NCBI GenBank assembly: GCA_965276755.1
Contig: OZ255625.1
Location: forward strand, 1,364,001-1,428,000
Source of the DNA: CAJCIS01 sp965276755
GTDB taxonomy: Bacteria; Pseudomonadota; Alphaproteobacteria; Acetobacterales; Acetobacteraceae
Length of the DNA: 64,000 nucleotides
Direction: 5' to 3'
Of this stretch, positions 58,236-64,000 are shown piece by piece (the first letter of the stretch is position 1; every line of letters starts with the position of its first letter). The notes under the pieces are model-generated. The model was given only the letters and a program-made list of their open reading frames with translations, was not told where the DNA came from and did no database searches. A program made the position numbers and the translations under genes.

Positions 58236-58640
58236 CTAGGGGCGCGCCTGGGGCACGACAGTCAAATAGCGCGGCCCGGTGAAGCGCGTGGTGCCGACCG
58301 AGACGCCCAGGGAAAGGGTGGTATCGCCGGTGCGCAACCAGCCGAGCACGCCGAGTGATCCGCCCTGCCCGTGATTGGATACGCCGGCGGAAGCCACCCC
58401 CGACATGCCGTATTCGAAATTGCCGCCCAGTGGGGCGGCCAGGCTAGCTTGGGCGGAGGTGTTCAAATCCGTGCAGGGCGTCGTCAGCCCACAGGGCTGG
58501 GGCGCGAGGGCGGTGGTGCTCGCCCTGAGGTCCGGTGTGGCGGGCGTGGCCGGGTCATAGAGCACCAGCGGCGCGGCGCACGCAGCACCTGGCGACAGGA
58601 TGAGAGCAGCCAAAACGCAGATCGTGCGGGGCGTGCGCAT
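58236..58640 (-). CDS. Small exported protein of unknown function
   Basis: 134 residues with a signal peptide (RTICVLAALILSPGAACAAP). The mature part is alternating hydrophobic/polar (FEYGMSGVASAGVSNHGQGG, LGVLGWLRTGDTTLSLGVSV, TRFTGPRYLTVV), which suggests a few membrane or surface beta-strands. Two cysteines in PQPCGLTTPCTDLN could form a disulphide. I do not recognise the family. The stop is 2 bases before the start of the binding-protein gene, so it is probably the first gene of the ABC operon and may be a periplasmic or outer-membrane partner of the importer. Confidence 0.7.
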   Translation of the reverse strand: MRTPRTICVLAALILSPGAACAAPLVLYDPATPATPDLRASTTALAPQPCGLTTPCTDLNTSAQASLAAPLGGNFEYGMSGVASAGVSNHGQGGSLGVLGWLRTGDTTLSLGVSVGTTRFTGPRYLTVVPQARP

Positions 58641-58701
58641 GGGTGAGCCAACTTCGAAGCGGGAGCCGCAGGGCAGCCGAAGCCGCCCCGCCTTGAGTGT
58701 T

Positions 58702-59067
58702 CTAGCTCAGATGCTGGGCGAGATACTTGTTCATTTCGAACATTGTGACCTTGTCACGCCCGAACACCTTCTTCAGCGCGCCGTCCGCCAGGATTTCGCG
58801 CTTGTTCTCGGGGTTTTGCAGGTCGTGCTTCTTGATGTATTCCCACACCTTGCTCACGACCTCGCCACGGGGCAGCGGGCCTTCCCCCACGACGGCGGCA
58901 AGTTCGGGCGATGGCTTGAGCGGCTTCTGCAGCGCGTTGGGGGCGGCACCTTCCTTGGGCGGCGCCACCTTCTTGCCCCCGGTCACGGCATCGCCTGCCT
59001 TGGACTCGCTCTTCTTTGCCGCCGGCTTCTTGTCCGCCGTCTTCGTGTCCGCTGGTGCCTTGGCCAT
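58702..59067 (-). CDS. SWIB/MDM2 domain protein
   Basis: 121 residues. The N-terminal 45 are lysine/alanine-rich and disordered-looking (KTADKKPAAKKSESKAGDAV). The SWIB fold follows: LQKPLKPSPELAAVVGEGPL, PRGEVVSKVWEYIKKHDLQN and PENKREILADGALKKVFGRD, closing with KVTMFEMNKYLAQHL. SWIB domains occur in eukaryotic chromatin factors and as small bacterial proteins, notably near DNA-binding functions in chlamydiae and in alphaproteobacteria. A role in DNA condensation or topology is possible but unproven. It is a single gene transcribed toward the ABC operon. Confidence 0.93.
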   Translation of the reverse strand: MAKAPADTKTADKKPAAKKSESKAGDAVTGGKKVAPPKEGAAPNALQKPLKPSPELAAVVGEGPLPRGEVVSKVWEYIKKHDLQNPENKREILADGALKKVFGRDKVTMFEMNKYLAQHLS

Positions 59068-59268
59068 GTACCGCCCTCGCCTGAGTTAAGTCGTTGCTGG
59101 ACCGGCTTGGGCCCAACTGCCCCGATAGCACCGGTTTGACCCGAACGTGAACCCTGCGCCGCGCCGCGACAAGAGTGCACGTCAGCGCGGCACGTCAGCG
59201 GGCGGGGTGGGCAGGGGCGGCGCGACGTCCTACCTGCGGGAGCACCGCTTTCTGGAGAGCCTCAACCC

Positions 59269-60297
59269 ATGAAATACAACCAGCTTGGCCGCACGGGCCT
59301 GTTCGTCTCCGAGCTCTGCCTCGGCACCATGACTTTCGGCGGGGCAGGCTTTTGGGGCGCCATCGGCAAGCTGGGCCAGGCCGATGCGGATGGCTTGCTG
59401 CGCCAGGCCGTCGATGCCGGGATCAATTTTATCGATACGGCCGACGTCTATTCGGAAGGCGCCTCCGAGCAGATCACCGGGCAGGCGCTGCGCAATCTTG
59501 GGCTGGCGCGGCATGACATCGTGCTGGCCACGAAGGTGTTTGGCGAGACGGCACCCGGGCCGAATGCGCGCGGCGCCTCGCGCGGCCATATTGCCGATGG
59601 CGTGCGCGCCAGCCTGGGCCGGCTCGGGGTCGATCACATCGATCTTTATCAGATACACGGTTTTGATTCGGTGACGCCGATCGAGGAGACGATGCGCGCA
59701 CTGGACGATCTCGTTCGAGGGGGGCTTGTGCGCTATGTCGGCGTGTCGAATTGGGCGGCCTGGCAGGTGGCGCGTGCGGTCGGGCTCGCCGAACGCTATG
59801 GGCTGGCGCGGCCAGTCAGCCTGCAGGCCTATTACACGATCGCCGGACGAGACCTTGAGCGCGAGATTGTGCCGATGCTGCAGAGCGAGGGCGTGGGGCT
59901 GATGGTGTGGTCGCCTCTGGCTGGCGGGTTGCTGAGCGGCAAATACACGCGCGGCACGCCGAGTGCGGAGGAGGATAGGCGCACCAAGTTTGCGTTTCCT
60001 CCTGTCGATGAAGCGCGGGGTTGGGATGTGATTGAGGCGATGCGCCCGATTGCCGCGCGACACGGCGTGTCGGTGGCGCAGATTGCGTTGGCCTGGCTGC
60101 TGTCACGGCCGGTGGTCAGCAGCGTGATCGTGGGCGCGAAGAAGGCGGAGCAATTGGCCGATAATATTGGCGCCACGCGCGTGGCGCTGAGTGCGGAGGA
60201 CCTTGCGGTGCTGGACAAGGTTAGCGTGCTACCTGGAGAATATCCGGGTTGGATGCTGGAACGGCAAGGCGCGCGGCGGGTGCCGCAAGCAAGATGA
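59269..60297 (+). CDS. Aldo/keto reductase (second copy)
   Basis: 342 residues, closely similar in layout to the gene at 25025. AKR tetrad: Asp and Tyr in FIDTADVYSEGASEQI, Lys in VLATKVFGE, His in YQIHGFDSVTPIEETM. GVSNWAAWQVARAVGLAER and MVWSPLAGGLLSGKYTRG follow, then SSVIVGAKKAEQLADNIG for NADPH binding. The ATG at 59269 has AGAG-like spacing and gives MKYNQLGRTGLFVSELCLGT, the family start. The substrate is unknown. Half palindrome A12 follows the stop; the next gene is convergent. Confidence 0.93.
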   Translation: MKYNQLGRTGLFVSELCLGTMTFGGAGFWGAIGKLGQADADGLLRQAVDAGINFIDTADVYSEGASEQITGQALRNLGLARHDIVLATKVFGETAPGPNARGASRGHIADGVRASLGRLGVDHIDLYQIHGFDSVTPIEETMRALDDLVRGGLVRYVGVSNWAAWQVARAVGLAERYGLARPVSLQAYYTIAGRDLEREIVPMLQSEGVGLMVWSPLAGGLLSGKYTRGTPSAEEDRRTKFAFPPVDEARGWDVIEAMRPIAARHGVSVAQIALAWLLSRPVVSSVIVGAKKAEQLADNIGATRVALSAEDLAVLDKVSVLPGEYPGWMLERQGARRVPQAR

Positions 60298-60301
60298 GGC
60301 T

Positions 60302-61303
60302 CTAAAATCGACGGGGGGTCTGGGGGGGATGGCACATCCCACCCAGCTCTTTGCTAAATTTACCTCCAAGCCAGGCAGCGGCCGAGTAGAGCGCAGTCGC
60401 GCGCCGCACAACAGGGCGAACGACCGGCGACCTGCCGAAAGATTCGAGGAATATGCCGGCACTGCGCGAACTGTAGCTGTCGAAATCAAACGTGAGGTTT
60501 TGCGTCTGGGCAACGGCGATCGCGTCCCAGACCAGAAGAGCATTGGATCCGCTTGCGCGCGGATCTGCGCTGCGGGCTGTAAGCCAATAATAGAGCGTGC
60601 TGGCATCCCAGATCAGAATGGCCACCGTCTGATCCCCACCGGGCCCGACCGCGCAGCGCAAAACTGCCTGGCCGCGGGAAGCGGCGGCTTCGAACAGCCG
60701 CCGCAAAGTGGGAGTGTCTTGCGTTGATTTTACCTGCCGTTTTTCCTTGTACGACAGGCGAAGGAAGCGGTCGAGATCCAGACTGCCTTGCACCTCGGTA
60801 TGGGTGCCGGCGCTGCGGAGAATGTTGCGCAGTTTCTTGTCCAAGCCTGCCCACAAGGTATCACGCGCTTCGTGCGGGGCGATGCGAAAGGTATATGCCT
60901 GTACGCACTCAAAGCCGGCGAGGTGGAACGCGTGTGCGCACTCGGTGTGTGGATCGAGCGCCTGTTCGAAGAAATCATGGCGCGGCAATCGGCCTGTCAG
61001 ATGCCTGACGATCCGCCGCAGATTGGCTTGGCGCTGATAGAATTTGGAAGGCGGCGGCTGCAGAGTGGGGCCCAGCGTGCGTGTGTAGGGCGGCATCCGC
61101 AACCGCGTCAGGCCAGCACGCCGCGTGAGGTGAAAAGGCAGGGAGCCTACAACGCGACCATCCCATTTGACTTCCACTTTGTCGTACGCGCCACCACAGG
61201 CTGCGTCCAGCCACCAGTCGGATTGAAACAGGGTGGATGTATCTTGACCTGATTCGCTCGCAGATCTGGCGATGTGGTCTGCCCACTCGATATTGGCATC
61301 CAT
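60302..61303 (-). CDS. FemAB/CelD-like acetyltransferase of polysaccharide clusters
   Basis: About 333 residues from ATG 61303; the frame is open further up to 61459, so the start is uncertain. Pattern of the GNAT-like FemAB/CelD (BcsL) fold: LFQSDWWLDAACGGAYDKVE, VVGSLPFHLTRRAGLTRLRM, LDKKLRNILRSAGTHTEVQG, and VAILIWDASTLYYWLTARSA with NALLVWDAIAVAQTQNLTFD. Such proteins act in exopolysaccharide or peptidoglycan modification. The C-terminal KELGGMCHPPQTPRRF is coded by half palindrome A12 in another frame than in the other repeat-tailed proteins. It belongs with the WecG, GH5 and Wzz genes next to it. Confidence 0.78.
   Translation of the reverse strand: MDANIEWADHIARSASESGQDTSTLFQSDWWLDAACGGAYDKVEVKWDGRVVGSLPFHLTRRAGLTRLRMPPYTRTLGPTLQPPPSKFYQRQANLRRIVRHLTGRLPRHDFFEQALDPHTECAHAFHLAGFECVQAYTFRIAPHEARDTLWAGLDKKLRNILRSAGTHTEVQGSLDLDRFLRLSYKEKRQVKSTQDTPTLRRLFEAAASRGQAVLRCAVGPGGDQTVAILIWDASTLYYWLTARSADPRASGSNALLVWDAIAVAQTQNLTFDFDSYSSRSAGIFLESFGRSPVVRPVVRRATALYSAAAWLGGKFSKELGGMCHPPQTPRRF
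60310..60347. repeat. Family A half palindrome, right arm only (A12)
   Basis: GACGGGGGGTCTGGGGGGGA followed by TGGCACATCCCACCCAG lies between the convergent reductase and FemAB-like genes, inside the coding end of the latter. One substitution (ACCC for CCCC) weakens the local hairpin. Confidence 0.92.
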
Positions 61304-61475
61304 CTCGCTGTCATAAGCTCCACTGCACAGGCACTCGGGCGCAGGTTCAGCCCTAACCTTGCTGACTTCACCGAGTTTGCAACCGCTGACGAATGACGAA
61401 ACTGTGTAGCATGGTGTGCGGAGCTTGCGTGACAAATTTGCATTGCAAGACCATGCCATCGTTTAAGGTCAGGCA

Positions 61476-62273
61476 ATGGACGTTTCTGAAATTTCATCGC
61501 CTGTATATTGCTCGCCAACAACTCGCGTTCTTGGTGTGCGCGTTGATGACGTGCCGATCCCGCACTTGATCGCTGCCATTGAAAATACAATCGGCGGTGG
61601 CACGCGCCTGATGGTTGTAAACGCCAATGCGCACCTCGTCATGTTGGCAAGGCGCAATCTGTGGTTGCGTGAACTGTTCGATCGCGCCGACATTGCTTTC
61701 TGCGATGGTGCAGGGGTGCAGTTCGCCGTTCGCATCTTGGCAGGTTGGCTGCCGCATCGTCACACCCCGCCGCAATGGATAGAGCAATTGGCCACGCGTC
61801 TGGCGCGTCAGGATGCGACTGTCTTCTGGCTAGGCGGCACATTGCAGGCGGCAGAGGAAGCGGCCAGACGGTTGCAACTGGGAACCGGCTTGCGTGCAGT
61901 GGGTGTTGCGCATGGGTATTTCGACTGTGCGCTTGGCAGCGGGGAGAGCGAGGCCATCATCGCGCAGATCAATCGCGCGCGGCCCGATTTGCTACTGCTC
62001 AACATGGGCATGCCGAGGCAGGAGGCGTGGCTCGCGCAAAATTGGGATAGGCTCGATGTACGTGTGGCCATCACGGCCGGCGCGCTGGTGGACCATATGG
62101 CTGGGCGCGTACGCCGGCCGCCACTCTGGGTTGCAAATATGGGTTTGGAGTGGCTCGTGCGACTCGCCATGGAGCCGCGACGGTTATGGCGCCGCTACGG
62201 ATTAGGGTTGCCCCAGTTCGCGGCACTTGTGTTCCTCCAGAAGGCGCGCGCCATGGCAGGCGGCGAGCCATAA
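61476..62273 (+). CDS. WecG/TagA/CpsF family glycosyltransferase
   Basis: 265 residues. Family hallmarks: TRLMVVNANAHLVMLARRN, ADIAFCDGAGVQFAVRIL (D-G-x-G-V), VFWLGGTLQAAEEAARRLQL, HGYFDC, and LLLLNMGMPRQEAWLAQNWD (G-x-P-x-Q-E-x-W), then AITAGALVDHMAGRVRRPPL. These enzymes add a ManNAc-type or other sugar to a polyprenyl-linked intermediate. ATG 61476 gives a short N-terminal tail before RVLGVRVDDVPI. The 3' end overlaps the convergent GH5 gene by 79 bases. It is part of the polysaccharide cluster at the right edge. Confidence 0.92.
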   Translation: MDVSEISSPVYCSPTTRVLGVRVDDVPIPHLIAAIENTIGGGTRLMVVNANAHLVMLARRNLWLRELFDRADIAFCDGAGVQFAVRILAGWLPHRHTPPQWIEQLATRLARQDATVFWLGGTLQAAEEAARRLQLGTGLRAVGVAHGYFDCALGSGESEAIIAQINRARPDLLLLNMGMPRQEAWLAQNWDRLDVRVAITAGALVDHMAGRVRRPPLWVANMGLEWLVRLAMEPRRLWRRYGLGLPQFAALVFLQKARAMAGGEP

Positions 62274-63313
62274 GTCGACACGACCGCCATCTGTACGGCG
62301 TCCACTAAGCCACCATTCGGCGTCGTCGGCTCTATGCTTAGCGGATAGTCGCCCCACCAGGGGCCACCGGCCCAATAGGTAAAGCAGTGCATACCGCCGG
62401 CTTGCGCCGCGGCCAGGCCACGTGCGAGTTGGATATTCCAGTTGGGGCTGTCATTGCCCACGCCGATTTCGCCGACCATGCACCCTTTTCCGCGACACCA
62501 GGCGATGAAGTCGGCGAGCCGTTCGGCAATCGTGTCGACGGTGACACCCTGGGCTTGCGCATCTGCCCAGGCGTAGTGCGTGCCGCTGCAATCGGCGTCC
62601 CCATAGACGTGGGCCTGGTAGGTTACCGCGTGGGCGGGGTCGTTGATGGCGAGCGATCCATTGTTGCCCGACCAGCCGCAGGCAGATGACCAGCCATCGC
62701 CCTCCACCATGATGTGGGTATGTGTATCGACCAGGCGAATGGCATCGACGGCGGCCTGTGCGGCCGCGGGCCATACCTGGCTGTCGGGCATGCCATTGGG
62801 CTCGTTCATCAGGTCATAGGCTGCAACACCCTTGCTCCTGACAAGAACACCGCCAAGCATCTGCCAGAAGGCCGCGAACTGTACCTGCGTCAACACGCCG
62901 CCACCGATCTTGTTACCCCAATAGGCGCCGTAATCGTGCAGGTCGATGATCACGCGCATGTCGCGCGCCGCGGCTTGAGCAATAAAGGTGGTGATCAGGC
63001 CGAGATACATCGGGTCGAAGGGGTGGGATGGCTGTCCATCCAGAAGGTCGGGTTGCAGCCGCTCCCACAGGATGGGGAGCCGGATGAGATCAATGCCTTT
63101 GGTTTGGTAATACCAGAGTTCCCAGTCGCTGGGGACAGGATAATCTGTGTTCGGCGTGCCGGGCAGTGTGCCTGCATTTTCCTCCAGGCCTGACAGATTG
63201 ACACCTGCCCCCATGCGCGGCGCGGGGGAAGCGGTAAACGGCGTCACGGCAAGCGGGATCAACACCGACGCCGCCGTCAGTAACCTGCCTGCGTAAACGC
63301 CCGTTACGTTCAT
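62195..63313 (-). CDS. Glycoside hydrolase family 5 (endoglucanase-like), secreted
   Basis: 372 residues with a signal-like N-terminus (GRLLTAASVLIPLAVTPFTA). GH5 features: GAGVNLSGLEENAG, IDLIRLPILWERLQP, MRVIIDLHDYGAYWG, AYDLMNEPNGMPDS (acid/base Glu in NEP), VTYQAHVYGDADCSG (His-x-Tyr), MVGEIGVGNDSPNW (nucleophile Glu in GEIG), and FTYWAGGPWWGDYPL. It hydrolyses beta-glucan type chains, and in polysaccharide clusters such enzymes trim or release the polymer. The last 26 residues lie opposite the WecG gene. The promoter must be in the AT-richer 63314-63420. Confidence 0.93.
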   Translation of the reverse strand: MNVTGVYAGRLLTAASVLIPLAVTPFTASPAPRMGAGVNLSGLEENAGTLPGTPNTDYPVPSDWELWYYQTKGIDLIRLPILWERLQPDLLDGQPSHPFDPMYLGLITTFIAQAAARDMRVIIDLHDYGAYWGNKIGGGVLTQVQFAAFWQMLGGVLVRSKGVAAYDLMNEPNGMPDSQVWPAAAQAAVDAIRLVDTHTHIMVEGDGWSSACGWSGNNGSLAINDPAHAVTYQAHVYGDADCSGTHYAWADAQAQGVTVDTIAERLADFIAWCRGKGCMVGEIGVGNDSPNWNIQLARGLAAAQAGGMHCFTYWAGGPWWGDYPLSIEPTTPNGGLVDAVQMAVVSTYGSPPAMARAFWRNTSAANWGNPNP

Positions 63314-63559
63314 GTTTCTGCCCTTTATTCAATCGATACGCTTGTTTAGCGGCGAAAGATTTAGGCACAGTGAACCTTCGGTTGCGTAAATTTAGTGTAA
63401 CAAAACCTCAGCGTGCAGTAAAGTCATAGTGCTGCTGACGGCATTGTGCATCGCAACATGGATATTATCCGGGTATCTCCGAGTACAGGTGCGCGTTGCT
63501 CCTGCCGGCGGCGGCGAAAATGAGGATGGACAGGATGGCCAAGGCTGGAGGGCGTGCCG

Positions 63560-64000
63560 GTGCATAACGCCACCGCGTCAGGCGACTTTCTGATCGATGC
63601 CCGTGCAGGGCTTCCGCCCGTGGCCGAACTTGCCAGGACCGTGCGGCGCCATTTGCGCTTGGCCGTCCTGTCCGCAATGGCCGTGGCTGCCCTGGTCGGC
63701 GCAGTGGTCTTCAACCTGCCGCGCCTCTACACCGCTGAGGCGACCATCTATGTGAGTCCGCTGGCGCCTGATCCTCTCTCAGCCAACGGCGAAAATCCTG
63801 AAGCACTCGGCGAAGATGAGGTGGCAACGCAGGCGGCCCTGTTGCAGGGCGGCGATGTGGCGGCAAGCGTCGTGCAGCAATTGCACATTGGCGAGGCGCC
63901 TGTGCCACCAAGCCCGATAGAGCAATGGATGTGCAGCGCGCGCGCGGCCTTCGCCCCCTGCGCCGTGCCGGCACGCCCGACGCTGGAGGCGCGGATCGGC
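63560..64000 (+). CDS. Wzz/GumC-type polysaccharide chain-length protein, N-terminal part
   Basis: Open to the right edge, at least 147 codons. GTG 63560 is chosen because GGAGGG lies 7-8 bases upstream; GTG 63554 is closer to that site. After about 30 residues comes VAELARTVRRHLRLAVLSAM and a membrane segment AAALVGAVVFNLP-like, then RLYTAEATIYVSPLAPDPLS, typical of the Wzz domain (R-x-Y-x-A-x-A-x-I-x-V). A helical region with TQAALLQGGDVAASVVQQLH follows, the start of the periplasmic coiled part. It regulates polymer length and may have a C-terminal tyrosine-kinase domain beyond the window. Confidence 0.87.
   Translation, partial: MHNATASGDFLIDARAGLPPVAELARTVRRHLRLAVLSAMAVAALVGAVVFNLPRLYTAEATIYVSPLAPDPLSANGENPEALGEDEVATQAALLQGGDVAASVVQQLHIGEAPVPPSPIEQWMCSARAAFAPCAVPARPTLEARIG

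Noticed and set aside
61304..61459. N-terminal extension of the FemAB-like gene to 61459
   Set aside because: The added 52 residues overlap nothing conserved and reach to 17 bases from the divergent WecG start, leaving no room for promoters; still not excluded.

Overview
The window is high-GC alphaproteobacterial chromosome. The best guess is a member of Rhodospirillales/Acetobacteraceae. The clues are a PDH operon with lipoyl-E1beta, CobS next to a J-domain protein and BolA, a long glycine-rich beta-strand-repeat protein, and families of G-rich palindromes between genes. No rRNA or tRNA gene, CRISPR array or intact prophage was seen. The family-level assignment is inference.

Layout. 0-4 kb: patatin-like lipase (cut by the left edge), cobS, J-domain gene, bolA, RHH protein. 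4-9.5 kb: EAL phosphodiesterase, DUF2889 protein, aspartoacylase-like hydrolase, two coupled glycosyltransferases. 9.5-13 kb: both subunits of a biotin-dependent acyl-CoA carboxylase of methylcrotonyl-CoA type. 13-21 kb: Rrf2 regulator, divergent FAD oxidoreductase, then pdhA-pdhB-pdhC-GNAT-lpd. 21-26 kb: ComEC, HtrA/DegP protease, aldo/keto reductase. 26-30 kb is a gene graveyard: an intact beta-repeat protein, a truncated and frameshifted paralogue, an IS1380-type transposase remnant, and a serine-recombinase remnant split by a small MITE-like element. 30-39.9 kb: Hsp33, ErpA/IscA-type protein, exonuclease III, MBL hydrolase, DUF885 peptidase, MAPEG protein, lipoprotein, dGTPase-like gene, DUF2945 protein, OmpA-like protein. 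39.9-41.5 kb: decayed glucokinase and further decayed sequence. 41.5-47.7 kb: Zn-alcohol dehydrogenase, DPSG-type Nramp relative, inositol-phosphate synthase coupled to a histidine phosphatase, GT9-like protein, methyltransferase. 47.8-53 kb: ruvX, gatC, gatA, gatB and an amino-acid permease. 53-58.6 kb: a five-gene Opp/Dpp-type ABC importer. 58.7-64 kb: SWIB protein, second aldo/keto reductase, then an exopolysaccharide-like cluster (FemAB/CelD-like, WecG/TagA, GH5, Wzz) that runs off the right edge.

The most unusual aspect is three families of intergenic palindromes. Family A has 39-bp arms (GATTGGGGGAGATGTGCCAT...) around a short loop, in about 15 full, half or decayed copies. Family B has GGCCAGGGGCTCTGCCCC arms. 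Family C is a T/A-tract hairpin ending in AAAGTTTTTTG. They lie between convergent genes and also inside the gatCAB and pdh operons. Family A arms run into reading frames: four unrelated proteins end in peptides encoded by the repeat, three of them with GGDVPSPP followed by N/D-PPS. One copy sits between imperfect terminal inverted repeats within a broken recombinase gene, which suggests that this sequence has moved.
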